From: Ryuthela nishihirai
Taxonomy: Eukaryota > Arthropoda > Arachnida > Araneae > Heptathelidae
DNA length: 64,000 bases
Assembly: GCA_038380435.1 (NCBI GenBank)
Contig: JAWZYU010000025.1
Span: 47,128,691-47,192,690, forward strand
Reading direction: 5' to 3'
Part shown: positions 21,003-32,949 of the stretch, piece after piece
How positions within the stretch are numbered: position 1 is the first letter of the stretch
Layout of the letters: each line of letters begins with the position of its first letter
Position numbers and translations under genes: made by a program
Notes under the pieces: model-generated
Databases searched by the model: none
Told to the model about the DNA's origin: nothing
Seen by the model: only the letters and a program-made list of their open reading frames with translations

Positions 21003-21703
21003 CAGTACTGTGCGAATTAGTTGGGACAGCGAAGCCTGGAGAACCACTTCGATCCGGCCACATCCAGCAATCCCCCAAATACCCACCCAAGGTCATGTTT
21101 TGGGGATGTTTCACAGCTTCCGGGCCACAGACGCTTCACCCCATTGAAGGAATGATGGACAGCAAAAAGTACATAGGCGTTCTGGAGGCGAAAATGGTCC
21201 CAACACTGCAGAAGCTGTTTCCTAACGGCGATGGGGTATTTCAACAGGATCTGGCTCCATGCCACAATTCTAAGCTTGCTAAGAGCTTCTTTACCCAGCA
21301 ACATTTGAAGGTATTGGAGTGGCCAGGAAATTCACCCGATCTAAACCCCATTGAAAATTTGTGGGCCATTATCAAAGCGCGCATATAAGATGGATTGCAC
21401 GACGAAACCACTAGATTCCACTAAGATATAGATTGCACGACGAAACCACTGGATTCCACTAAGATGGATTGCACGACGAAAACCAAAATGATAGAAAGTG
21501 TCATGAAAGTGTGGTACCACGACCCTGAAGTGAAGGAGATGTGTGGAAAGCTAGTGGCATCAATGGTTGAGAGGGTGGAAGAAGTAATTAAAGTTAAGGG
21601 GGGATCACATTCACTATTAACTACATTATTAAACAAATAAATATTTTAGTTGTGTATTTGTTACTACATTTTCCTATTGTCCCAACTAATTTGCACAGTA
21701 CTG
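21003..21703 (+). pseudogene. Internally deleted Tc1-like transposon with intact TIRs
   Basis: TIRs CAGTACTGTGCGAATTAGTT (left) and AACTAATTTGCACAGTACTG (right), flanked by TA (21001-21002, 21704-21705). Only the C-terminal half of the transposase remains, starting next to the left TIR: KVMFWGCFTASGP, NGDGVFQQDLAPCHNS (second catalytic Asp), EWPGNSPDLNPIENLW (Glu). There are 34 residues between them, the DD34E spacing of Tc1. A stop at 21386 is followed by a small repeat (21387-21485). The C-terminus (MIESVMKVWYHD onward) continues to 21637. The N-terminal HTH and first Asp are deleted, so it could only move in trans. Confidence 0.9.
21387..21485 (+). repeat. Short tandem triplication inside the Tc1-like relic
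   Basis: ATTGCACGACGAAACCACT / GGATTCCACTAAGAT repeats about 2.5 times, disrupting the transposase frame. Confidence 0.85.
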
Positions 21704-21748
21704 TACGTGCTTCATGTTTCCGGTATCGTAAAAATATTAATATAGCAT

Positions 21749-21800
21749 CTCAAGCAGCTGCTTGTCACCGAGATCTGACAGGAATATGTCATACAAGTCA
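21749..21800 (-). mobile_element. SINE-B 3' fragment
   Basis: TCAAGCAGCTGCTTGTCAC, then GATCTGACAGGA, reverse of the SINE-B end. Body and head missing. Confidence 0.6.
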
Positions 21801-22044
21801 TAATTTTCGATGTTGCAGGGTTAGAAGCGGATGTCGTTGCAGTCACCTACTCTGATATCCCAAACGATGACGGGAATCTGTTACTAGTGTCCAGCATTGC
21901 ATTCGCAGACGACTCTCTTAATTGTCTGTTGACATGCAAATGGCGATAGACTCATCTGTTCCCTCGCTCACTCAGCTTGAATTTTTTCCTGCCACAGTTC
22001 TTGTGTTGATTAGTTGTTTTTCCTTCAGTGTTCCATTATTTCCC

Positions 22045-22430
22045 TAGGGGCGGGGGTGGCTTAGTCGGTAGCGCGCCAGGCTCGTAATCTGTAGTTCCCA
22101 GGTTCGAGTCCCAGCTGGGTCAGCGTTGTGATTTATCTCCGCAAAATTCCCCGCCCTGCCCACGGTCAGTAGGGGACACCGATGGGCTTGGAAAGGGCGC
22201 CGTCCGTCGGATGGGACGTTAAGCCGTGGCACCGTGTGCGGGAGAGCCATACCCTGTGCACGTTAAAGAACACGCTGGATGGCCTTGACGGGAGGCAACC
22301 ATCTGTCACCCAACAGCTATTCCAGTGGATCCCCTCCCCCAACCTTCTCTGAGCCTTCGGGGTCCTTGTGACCTGGCCATTTAGCCCATGGTGTGCAAAA
22401 AAGTGCCGCTCAGAGGTAAAACAACCCAAC
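22045..22430 (+). mobile_element. SINE-A copy, full length
   Basis: 12-bp TSD CCATTATTTCCC at 22033-22044 and 22431-22442. One A-box change (GGCTTAGTCGG). Confidence 0.95.
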
Positions 22431-22442
22431 CCATTATTTCCC

Positions 22443-22904
22443 ATATACTTTAAAAACAGCTGTTCTGGAACAACCAACGAGACGCGATGTTCCAGAGGTA
22501 GAAGCATCTGCATCTAACTGGCATCAACAATCATGACTTACCAATTCTAATGAATTCCCCCATTTTGGCTATTTATTATTCATATCCTGATTCACACTGC
22601 TCACTAACTTTACCATGAAACCGAAAGCTTCCACTGTTAGTACTGAGCTGCATTCATTTTAACCGTTCATTCTGCAGCATACGATAAGAGAGTCATAAAT
22701 CGATTTCAACGCTTTACGTTTGTTGCATTAATGGAAATTAAATCAATTCCGTCCAATCAATTGCCATGTTGCTGGAGCGCTGCTGAATTTCATTACACGG
22801 AGTTCTTCGTGAGGTAGATTATTCACTTCCTTATTTTCATGCAATCAGTTCCAATCAATGCTGTGCATCCCAATCGTCTTAGGGACATGTCGCTCTAAAT
22901 CTCC
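22443..22904. other. Unannotated stretch
   Basis: No feature recognised. Confidence 0.4.
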
Positions 22905-23560
22905 CTCGTTCTGACCTTGGGACAGGGCAGAAAGGGGTCATCGATGGGTTTGGAAAGGCAGCCTTCCTTTGGATGAGGGATTAAACCACGTTTCATGTGT
23001 AGGAGAGTTGGGTTGGGTTGTTTTACCTCTGAGCGGCACTTTTTTGCACACCATGGGCTAAATGGCCAGGCCACAAGGACCCCGAAGCCTCAGAGAAGGT
23101 TGGGGGAGGAGACCCACTGGAACAGCTGTTTGGAGACAGATGGTAGCCTCCCGTCAAGGCCATCCAGCGTGTTCTTTAACGTGCACAGGGTATGGCTCTC
23201 CCGCACACGGGGCCACGGCTTAACGTCCCATCCGACGGACGGCGGCCTTTCCAAGCCCATCGGTGTCCCCTACTGACCGTGGGCAGGGCGGAGAATTTTG
23301 CGGAGATAAATCTCAACGCTGACCCAGCTGGGACTCGAACCTGGGAACTACAGATTGCGAGCCTGGCGCGCTACCGACTGAGCCACCCCAGCCCCTGTGT
23401 AGGAGAGGTATATCATCGGTGCGTTAAAGATCAGGCTAGCTGTTGTGCTAAGAGTTTGCCAATAATATCTTTTCTCTACCTAGCTCAAAACACTTGGGGA
23501 TTATTGTGAGTTTTTCATTTATAGCCTCTCTTTAGTGCAAAACAACCCAAAATATTTTAT
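22905..23560 (+). mobile_element. Old SINE-A relic split by a younger SINE-A
   Basis: The left half (GACAGGGCAG, CATCGATGGGTTTGGAAAGG, GGATGAGGGATTAAACCACG) reaches 23007. The right half resumes at 23408 (GCGTTAAAGATCAGGCTAGC) and ends near 23540 with CTTTAGTGCAAAACAACCC. The insert at 23008-23395 is in the opposite orientation. Confidence 0.75.
23008..23395 (-). mobile_element. SINE-A copy, full length, nested in an older SINE-A
   Basis: 12-bp TSD TGTGTAGGAGAG at 22996-23007 and 23396-23407, lying inside the older copy's body. Confidence 0.95.
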
Positions 23561-24734
23561 TCGTTAAAGGGAAGTAAGTACTCCCCTATTATTCAATGGA
23601 TTGAGATAACTAGAAGCTCTATTACGATTCTTACATCATACAAACACATACACAAGTATGCACGAGCGGTGGTTTACAGTCAGGTGCGTTAATCATAAGA
23701 CCAAGTAGGGTCTTGTTGTGTATAGTCAATAGCCCAACTTTGCATTAGACATCGCTTTTCAACTGTAGCTGGAAACTACAAAATATATTTTTGCAACTGT
23801 AATTATTCTCTATTATTCTCTAAGTTTAATTACCACATTTAGCAGAAAAAATTATTTAGGGCTAGAATTTGCCGATATTTCTACATGTGTCACTAGCTTC
23901 TAAGACCCTTATTCTAGTTCCTAGAATAGAACGCATTTGTTAGACCGTGATTCAAATTCGTTGAACTAACAACAGCGCCAGACTTCAGCGCAGTTTTTGT
24001 GTACCTATATGAAGATGTTAAGCTTCATTTATTTGTATTACATTGAAAAGAATTTAAAGTATAAACAACTTTTGGTTTAAGTCGCTGCAGCATTGCCAAT
24101 CCATTTCCAACTTTAGAGTTAATAAGCGCTTTCAGCAGCAGGAAGAATGAAATGCCATCTGATCATAATTCCGTTCTGTTCTACATTTTTATCAAGGATC
24201 TGGATTCTTTCATTGCAATCCAATTATTAGAAGATCCCACCTGCTACAAGCAAACAAGCTGCTTTCCACTTAATCCTCTTTCTTACAATCTATTTTCTAT
24301 GTTTTATTTCAAAACATTTTGTCAGACTTTAGTAATACCGAGTTGTACTTCTTAAAATTTTATCGCTACTTTTCTACGAGAAAATAATTTTTTCTTCTTT
24401 TTTTTTACACAAAGATGTTTGCTTTCTAATGAACAAATACTTTATCTGTTGTTTGCAGTTGCATCTTTCACGTCAATGTGAAGCTGTGGAGGAGGAATAA
24501 GAATTTCGGAACAGAGGAATTCACATGATTTGATCTGATATTCACTCTGTAGCTTATCATTAGACCATATCGGAAACCATGAACCGTGTGTTCCATTCAC
24601 GCTATTTTGTCTTTCATGGTCACTTCTTAAAAAAAACTTCTTTATAATGTTTTGTTCTGAATGCTCTATCTTTTATAATCATTTTTCAGCATAATATTCA
24701 ACTAGATAGCAAAACTTAAGGATTTGTTGTAGGT
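23561..24734. other. Unannotated AT-rich stretch of about 1.2 kb
   Basis: No coding or repeat family recognised on either strand. Confidence 0.45.
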
Positions 24735-25340
24735 GGGATGTCTGATTGCCACTTTTCGTTTTGTCGAGTGCTTCGCTACAGAGAACTGGATTCGAGCCAT
24801 GGACAAGGCACGTGTTTTATTTCCTTACGGGTGACCTGCTGCTGAGATTTCGCTATCCACACATACATATCTCTTTCATGAGTAGGGACGGGGGTGCTCA
24901 GTCGGTAGCGCGCCAGCCTCGTAATCTGTAGTTCCCAGGTTCGAGTCCCAGCTGGGTCAGCGTTGAGATTTATCTCCGCAAAAATTCCCCGCCCTGCCCA
25001 CGGTCAGTAGGGGACACCGATGGGCTTGGAAAGGCCGCCGTCCGTCGGATGGGACGTTAAGCCGTGGCCCCGTGTGCGGGAGAGCCATACCCTGTGCACG
25101 TTAAAGAACACGCTGGATGGCCTTGACGGGGGGGCTACCATCTGTCTCCCAACAGTTGTTCCGGTGGGTCCCCTCCCCCAACCTTCTCTGAGCCTTCGGG
25201 GTCCATGTGACCTGGCCATTTAGCCCATAGTGTGCAAAAAAGTACCGCTCAGAGGTAAAACAACCCAACCTTTCATGAGTATGGATTTGAAAGACTCCTC
25301 TTAGCCCCTGTGGAAGCTTGAGGAATAATTAAAATTTTAT
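24735..25340 (+). mobile_element. Diverged SINE-B split by SINE-A
   Basis: The left part keeps the SINE-B B-box/body (GATTCGAGCCATGGACAAGG, GCTGCTGAGATTTCGC). The right part (25282-25340) keeps the GACTCCTCTTAGCCCCTGTGG and GCTTGAGG end. Confidence 0.65.
24885..25269 (+). mobile_element. SINE-A copy nested in SINE-B
   Basis: 12-bp TSD CTTTCATGAGTA at 24873-24884 and 25270-25281. One base lost in the head (GGGGGTGCTCAG). Confidence 0.95.
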
Positions 25341-25411
25341 TGGAGTGGAAACGAAATTGAGAAATATTTGCTTCTACTGGAATGTCTTGCCTTTGACAGA
25401 CATTTTTTCAT

Positions 25412-28400
25412 ATTACTGTTGGAATAGAAATAAAGCGAAAGGATTTCTTCTAATTGGGATATTTTGCCTTGAGATCCCCTTTTCATCTTACTGTTGGAAT
25501 AGAAATAAAGCGGAAGGATTTCTTCTAATTGGGATATTTTGCCTTGATATCCCCTTTTCATCTTACTGTTGGAATAGAAATAAAGCGGAAGGAATTCTTC
25601 TAATTGGGATATTTTGCCTTGAGATCCACTTTTCAACTTACTGTTGGAATAGAAATAAAGCGGAAGGAGTTCTTCTAATTGGGATATTTCGCCTTGAGAT
25701 CCCCTTTTCATCTTACTGTTGGAATAGAAATAAAGCGGAAGGATTTCTTCTAATTGGGATATTTTGCCTTGAGATCCACTTTTCATCTTACTGTTGGAAT
25801 AGAAATAAAGCGGAAGGAATTCTTCTAATTGGGATATTTTGCCTTGAGATCCACTTTTCAACTTACTGTTGGAATAGAAATAAAGCGGAAGGAGTTCTTC
25901 AAATTGGGATATTTTGCCTTGAGATCCCCTTTTCATCTTACTGTTGGAATAGAAATAAAGCGGAAGGATTTCTTCTAATTGGGATATTTTGCCTTGAGAT
26001 CCACTTTTCATCTTACTGTTGGAATAGAAAAAAAGCGGAAGGAGTTCTTCTAATTGGGATATTTTGCCTTGAGATCCACTTTTCATCTTACTGTTGGAAT
26101 AGAAATAAAGCGGAAGGAGTTCTTCTAATTGGGATATTTTGCCTTGAGATCCCCTTTTCATCTTACTGTTGGAATAGAAATAAAGCGGAAGGATTTCTTC
26201 TAAATGGGATATTTTGCCTTGAGATCCCCTTTTCATCTTACTGTTGGAATAGAAATAAAGGGAAGGATTTCTTCTAATTGGGATATTTTGCCTTGAGATC
26301 CACTTTTCATCTTACTGTTGGAATAGAAATAAAGCGGAAGGAGTTCTTCTAATTGGGATATTTTGCCTTGAGATCCACTTTTCATCTTACTGTTGGAATA
26401 GAAATAAAGCGGAAGGATTTCTTCTAAATGGGATATTTTGCCTTGAGATCCCCTTTTCATCTTACTGTTGGAATAGAAATAAAGCGGAAGGATTTCTTCT
26501 ATTTGGGATATTTTGCCTTGAGATCCACTTTTCATCTTACTGTTGGAATAGAAATAAAGCGCAAGGATTTCTTCTAATTGGGATATTTTGCCTTGAGATC
26601 CACTTTTCATCTTACTGTTGGAATAGAAATAAAGCGGAAGGATTTCTTCTAATTGGGATATTTTGCCTTGAGATCCCCTTTTCATCTTACTGTTGGAATA
26701 GAAATAAAGCGGAAGGATTTCTTCTAATTTTGATATTTTGCCTTGAGATCCACTTTTCATCTTACTGTTGGAATAGAAATAAAGCGGAAGGAATTCTTCT
26801 AATTGGGATATTTTGCCTTGAGATCCACTTTTCAACTTACTGTTGGAATAGAAATAAAGCGGAAGGATTTCTTCTAATTGGGATATTTTGCCTTGAGATC
26901 CCCTTTTCATCTTACTGTTGGAATAGAAATAAAGCGGAAGGAGTTCTTCAAATTGGGATATTTTGCCTTGAGATCCCCTTTTCATCTTATTGTTGGAATA
27001 GAAATAAAGCGGAAGGATTTCTTCTAATTGGGATATTTTGCCTTGAGATCCCCTTTTCAACTTACTGTTGGAATAGAAATAAAGCGGAAGGAGTTCTTCT
27101 AATTGGGATATTTTGCCTTGAGATCCCCTTTTCATCTTACTGTTGGAATAGAAATAAAGCGGAAGGATTTCTTCTAATTGGGATATTTTGCCTTGAGATC
27201 CACTTTTCATCTTACTGTTGGAATAGAAATAAAGCGGAAGGAGTTCTTCAAATTGGGATATTTTGCCTTGAGATCCCCTTTTCATCTTACTGTTGGAATA
27301 GAAATAAAGTGGAAGGATTTCTTCTAATTGGGATATTTTGCCTTGAGATCCACTTTTCATCTTACTGTTGGAATAGAAATAAAGTGGAAGGATTTCTTCT
27401 AATTGGGATATTTTGCCTTGAGATCCCCTTTTCATCTTACTGTTGGAATAGAAATAAAGCGGAAGGAGTTCTTCAAATTGGGATATTTTGCCTTGAGATC
27501 CACTTTTCATCTTACTGTTGGAATAGAAATAAAGCGGAAGGAATTCTTCTAATTGGGATATTTTGCCTTGAGATCCACTTTTCAACTTACTGTTGGAATA
27601 GAAATAAAGCGGAAGGAGTTCTTCTAATTGGGATATTTTGCCTTGAGATCCACTTTTCAACTTACTGTTGGAATAGAAATAAAGTGGAAGGAGTTCTTCT
27701 AATTGGGATATTTTGCCTTGAGATCCCCTTTTCATCTTACTGTTGGAATAGAAATAAAGCGGAAGGATTTCTTCTAATTGGGATATTTTGCCTTGAGATC
27801 CACTTTTCAACTTACTGTTGGAATAGAAATAAAGCGGAAGGAGTTCTTCTAATTGGGATATTTTGCCTTGAGATCCACTTTTCAACTTACTGTTGGAATA
27901 GAAATAAAGCGGAAGGAGTTCTTCAAATTGGGATATTTTGCCTTGAGATCCCCTTTTCCTCTTACTGTTGGAATAGAAATAAAGCGGAAGGAATTCTTCT
28001 AATTGGGATGTTTTGCCTTGAGATCCACTTTTCATCTTACTGTTGGAATAGAAATAAAGCGGAAGGAGTTCTTCTAATTGGGATATTTTGCCTTGAGATC
28101 CACTTTTCATCTTACTGTTGGGATAGAAATAAAGCGGAAGGAGTTCTTCTAATTTTGATATTTTGCCTTGAGATCCACTTTTCATCTTACTGTTGGAATA
28201 GAAATAAAGCGGAAGGATTTCTTCTAATTGGGATATTTTGCCTTGAGATCCACTTTTCATCTTACTGTTGGAATAGAAATAAAGTGGAAGGATTTCTTCT
28301 AATTGGGATATTTTGCCTTGAGATCCCCTTTTCATCTTACTGTTGGAATAGAAATAAAGCGGAAGGAGTTCTTCAAATTGGGATATTTTGCCTTGAGATC

Positions 28401-29394
28401 CACTTTTCATCTTACTGTTGGAATAGAAATAAAGCGGAAGGAATTCTTCTAATTGGGATATTTTGCCTTGAGATCCACTTTTCAACTTACTGTTGGAATA
28501 GAAATAAAGCGGAAGGAGTTCTTCTAATTGGGATATTTTGCCTTGAGATCCACTTTTCAACTTACTGTTGGAATAGAAATAAAGCGGAAGGAGTTCTTCT
28601 AATTGGGATATTTTGCCTTGAGATCCCCTTTTCATCTTACTGTTGGAATAGAAATAAAGCGGAAGGATTTCTTCTAATTGGGATATTTTGCCTTGAGATC
28701 CACTTTTCAACTTACTGTTGGAATAGAAATAAAGCGGAAGGAGTTCTTCTAATTGGGATATTTTGCCTTGAGATCCACTTTTCAACTTACTGTTGGAATA
28801 GAAATAAAGCGGAAGGAGTTCTTCAAATTGGGATATTTTGCCTTGAGATCCCCTTTTCCTCTTACTGTTGGAATAGAAATAAAGCGGAAGGAATTCTTCT
28901 AATTGGGATGTTTTGCCTTGAGATCCACTTTTCATCTTACTGTTGGAATAGAAATAAAGCGGAAGGAGTTCTTCTAATTGGGATATTTTGCCTTGAGATC
29001 CACTTTTCATCTTACTGTTGGGATAGAAATAAAGCGGAAGGAGTTCTTCTAATTTTGATATTTTGCCTTGAGATCCACTTTTCATCTTACTGTTGGAATA
29101 GAAATAAAGCAGAAGGATTTCTTCTAATTGGGATATTTTGCCTTGAGATCCAGTTTTCATCTTACTGTTGGAATAGAAATAAAGCGGAAGGAGTTCTTCT
29201 AATTGGGATATTTTGCCTTGAGATCCCCTTTTGATCTTACTGTTGGAATAGAAATAAAGCGGAAGGAGTTCTTCCAATTGGGATATTTTGCCTTGAGATC
29301 CACTTTTCATCTTACTGTTGGAATAGAAATAAAGCGGAAGGAATTCTTCTAATTGGGATATTTTGCCTTGAGATCCACTTTTCAACTTACTGTT
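25412..29394. repeat. 75-bp satellite array, about 53 units
   Basis: The unit contains CTTACTGTTGGAATAGAAAT, AAAGCGGAAGGATTTCTTCT and AATTGGGATATTTTGCCTTG, then AGATCCCCTTTTCAT. Units differ at a few recurrent positions (GATTTC/GAGTTC/GAATTC; CCCC/CCAC; TCAT/TCAA). A 900-bp (12-unit) block at about 27301-28200 is repeated almost perfectly at 28201-29100. As 75 is a multiple of 3 and the unit has no stop in one frame of each strand, frames of up to 1050 codons (minus) and 834 codons (plus) exist. A 1-bp deletion at about 26261 breaks both. I regard them as by-products. Confidence 0.97.
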
Positions 29395-29950
29395 AGAGTA
29401 GAAACAGAACTGGGGATGAATAATTGGAATTGCGATGTTTTATTAACATTAATATTCATTCTTTAGCTTGTTGTTGGAGTGAAAAAGAAATTATTTTATT
29501 TGAATGTTTTAACCCTGTTGTTTAACAAAGTGGATACCACTGATATTTATATCGTTGGAGTAGAAAGAAAACTGCAGATTATTTGTTTGGATTGGTGTGA
29601 TTTATTGTTCGTTATTTTTGCATTGATTTAGCTCTTGATTTTTAGCTTACTATTTTATTATTGAACTATTAGATTTGAATGAAAATGAGAATTGATTTTT
29701 GAATTCGCATGTTTTGGCTTTGACAGAGCTCTTTCCATCAAACTTTTGCCGAGTGGCCATTAATAATTGTCCATTAAAGTTGAAACCAAATTAGGAATAA
29801 ATTATTTTGGATTCGGAAATTTTACTCCTGATGTTCGCTAATTGGAAATTAGACTTGTATTGGGATGTTTAATTCCTAATTACCTCTCTTAAGCTTACTT
29901 TAGCAATTGAATATATTTGTGCCGAGTGGGAAGTTTTATAGATAGATTCA
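29395..29950. repeat. Decayed right flank of the 75-bp satellite
   Basis: Degenerate units with TTGGAGT-AGAAA-AAACTG and TTTTAACCCT/TTTATTC spacing continue about seven times; a related left-flank unit lies at 25337-25411 and an isolated one at 31403-31460. The array edge has drifted. Confidence 0.6.
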
Positions 29951-29963
29951 TTCTCAGAATCTG

Positions 29964-30351
29964 TTGTTGGGTTGTTTTACCTCTGAGCGGCACTTTTTTT
30001 GCACACCATGGGCTAAATGGCCAGGTCACATGGACCCCGTAGGCTCAGAGAAGGTTGGGGGAGGGGATCCACTGGAATAGCTGTTGGGAGACAGATGGTA
30101 GCTTCCTGTCAAGGCCATCCAGCGTGTTCTTTAACGTGCACAGGGTATGGCTCTCCCGCACACGGGGCCACGGCTTAACGTCCCATCCGACGGACGGCGG
30201 CCTTTCCAAGCCCATCGGTGTCCCCTACTGACCGCGGGCAGGGCGGGGAATTTTTGCGGAGATAAATCTCAACGCTGACCCAGCTGGGACTCGAACCTGG
30301 GAACTTCAGATTACGAGCCTGGCGCGCTACCGACTGAGCCACCCCCGCCCC
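29964..30351 (-). mobile_element. SINE-A copy, full length
   Basis: 12-bp TSD TCTCAGAATCTG at 29952-29963 and 30352-30363. Confidence 0.95.
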
Positions 30352-30363
30352 TCTCAGAATCTG

Positions 30364-30990
30364 CAGTAGTAACATTACATTTACGTTTACATAATTTTAT
30401 TTTGCAATTAGGATTACAATGGAATATATTATACACTCTTGCATATCCTATGCACACAATTTTGAAACATTACATTTTTTTTTATTGTATATATATATAT
30501 TCTTCTTTATATCGTTTCTTTAGTAAAAATCATATTTCCATTCAGATTAATATATATAAATATTTGATATTATATTCCATTAATATTAAACGTACATTTA
30601 CTAATATTGTATTCCATTATAATTTACGTACATTTTTCGGTAGAAATCTGAGAAAAAACGAGAGTAAAAACTCGCTTGTCGAAGAAAATTAATAGCTATA
30701 TTTTAATGAAAAGGCGATCAGCTTCCGCTCCACAATTTGTCATATTATCCTAGCTATAGTATAAAAACCATAAAGTAAATATTCATCAATTTAAAAGTTC
30801 GAAAACTACCGTTAAGAATACATAAAAAGAAAAACTTTACTTAGTAGAAAACAAAAATGAAAACAAATAGCACCTTAAAGCAACTTTGCGTCTAATGAAT
30901 TTATATTACATTTCATTCTCTTCTTTAAATTATTGTTGATAACTATATGTTTTGTAGAATATATCAAACTTACTTTAATTAAAAAAAGAA
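30364..30990. other. Unannotated, very AT-rich stretch
   Basis: TA microsatellite-like run at about 30488-30500. No gene recognised. Confidence 0.45.
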
Positions 30991-31003
30991 TGCATAAAAT
31001 TTA

Positions 31004-31390
31004 ATGGGGGCGAGGGTGGCTCAGTCGGTAGCGCGCCATGCTCGTAATCTGTAGTTACCAGGTTCGAGACCCAGCTGGGTCAGAGTTGAGATTTATCTCC
31101 GCAAAATTCCCCCGCCCTGCCCACGGTCAATAGGGGACACCGATGGGCTTGGAAAGGCCGTCGTCCGTCAGATGGGACGTTAAGCCGTGGTCCCGTCTAC
31201 GGGAGAACCATACCCTGTGTACGTTAAAACACACGCTGGATGGCCTTGACGGGAGGCTACCATCTGTCTCCCAACAGCTGTTCCAGTGGGTCCCCTCCCG
31301 AACCTTCTCTGAGCCTTCGGGGTCCATGTGACCTGGCCATTTAGCCCATGGTGTGCAAAAAAGTGCCGCTCAGAGGTAAAACAACCCAAC
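31004..31390 (+). mobile_element. SINE-A copy, full length
   Basis: 12-bp TSD GCATAAAATTTA at 30992-31003 and 31391-31402. Slightly diverged head (GGGGCGAGGGTGG). Confidence 0.94.
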
Positions 31391-31616
31391 GCATAAAATT
31401 TACTGTTATAGTTGGAATTGAGAAAGAATTAGTTGAATTGAGATGTTTTATCCCTGATAATCCTGATAACCCTGATAATCCCTGATAATCCTGATAGTGG
31501 ATGAAATGACCTGGTCGAAAGCCACCAATCGAGAACTCAATGTGGCCGGCTAAGAGGTAAAAAGCTTCGATGGGCGAAGTAATTTTACTATCTCACGAAA
31601 TATCTGTCTGCAGAAT

Positions 31617-32590
31617 TGGTTTGTCTCACCTTTTTTCGCACAATGGGCTAAATGGACAGGTCACAAGAAATTTAAGGATCAGAGAACATTAGAGGAGCTG
31701 CTGATAGAGATAGAAGTCTCCCTTCAAAGCCAAAGCCATCCAGCGAGTACATATACGTGCACAGAATATGGTTCTCCTGCGCACAGGCTCTTAGGATTTG
31801 AGACTTTAAGTCCCATCCGACGGACGGCAGCCTTTCTGAGCCCGTCGGTGTACAGTCGCTCAAAAAAGTATCCGAACACTATGGTTGATTGCAAAATTCA
31901 GAAAAGATATCTGGAATTGATTTTTCTAGAAATTAGTGATCTGGCAACCTTCGTGTCACGTGATTACAGAATTCAGGAAAAATATCTGGAGCTGTGTACA
32001 GCAACTGTACACGCTCCAGTTACCGTTCACAGCAAACTGGAGCGTGTGCAGTTATTGCACACGCTCCAGTTTGCTGTGGACGGTAACTGCACACGCTCAA
32101 TATTTCCGTGAGTAAGCCCACACGATCTAGGTCTTTGTGAGCTCACACAATCCAATGTGCTGTGAACATTAACCGCAACCGCTCCAGTTTGCTGTGAACG
32201 GTAACTGCACACGCTCCATATTCATTGCATTATATATTCATACGCATTATATATATATATTAAAAAATATTCAAACACTATGGTTGATTGCAAAATTCAG
32301 AAAAAATATCTGGCATTGATTTTTTTAGAAATTAGTGATCTGGCAACCTTCGTGTCACGTGACACGAAGGTTGCCAGATGACTAATTTCTAAAAAACAAT
32401 GCCTGATATTTTTTCTAAATTTTGCAATCAACTATAGTGTTCGGATACTTTTTTGAGCGATTGTACCCTTTCTGAACCGAGAGCAAATAGAGAGTTTATC
32501 AGAGAGAAATTTCAGTGCTGGCCCAGCTGGGACTTGGGAACTGCAGATAACGAGTCTGACGCGCTACCCACCGGGCAACCCCGCCCTCCC
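31617..32590 (-). mobile_element. Old SINE-A copy split by MITE-P copy D
   Basis: The left part (31625-31850) has CAATGGGCTAAATGGACAGG and CCCATCCGACGGACGGCAGC. The right part (32466-32588) has GGCCCAGCTGGGACTTGGGA and the head complement AACGAGTCTGACGCGCTACC. Together they form one diverged minus-strand SINE-A. Confidence 0.85.
31853..32463. mobile_element. MITE-P copy D (long form)
   Basis: Flanked by TA at 31851-31852 and 32464-32465. A left arm, an inner module with about 1.5 satellite units (31995-32220, including CACACGATCTAGGTCTTTGTG), a TATATAT stretch, then a complete short palindrome as right end. Confidence 0.92.
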
Positions 32591-32684
32591 AGAATTCGCA
32601 ATAGTGTGTTTATTGTAATATAGGTCAGTAGCATACGAAATTCAAAAATCACCGTTTGGTAGAATGTATATAGACGTTATGTCC

Positions 32685-32735
32685 AGTGGCATAACTACAA
32701 CTAATGGAGAGAACCCCCGGGCACAAAACTGAATT
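32685..32735 (+). mobile_element. Possible DNA-transposon terminus
   Basis: CAGTGGCATAACTACAACTA followed by ACCCCCGGGCAC resembles the CAGTGGC-type ends of hAT-like non-autonomous elements. No second end found. Confidence 0.3.
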
Positions 32736-32949
32736 TTTATTTTATTTTGTAATTTATAAGTATTATTATTATTGTGATTTTTATTTTTATTGAAAGGCCA
32801 TTCTGAGTTCAATGAAACTGTTCCTTTTCAGCTTACTGGAGAGTAGTTACTGACCAAAAACCTCTTTCTTCTAACTTCCGTTTCGGTGAACACACCATGG
32901 AAGTTTTTTTTCTCCAACCCTCCTTTTTCCTCGTGTTTACTTAGTAGAA

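Noticed and set aside
25337..29385. Very long open frames on both strands of the 75-bp array as silk-like or other repetitive proteins
   Set aside because: The unit is 75 bp (a multiple of 3) and stop-free in one frame on each strand, so length is automatic. No start context, signal peptide, splice sites or codon-position bias; a 1-bp deletion breaks both frames.
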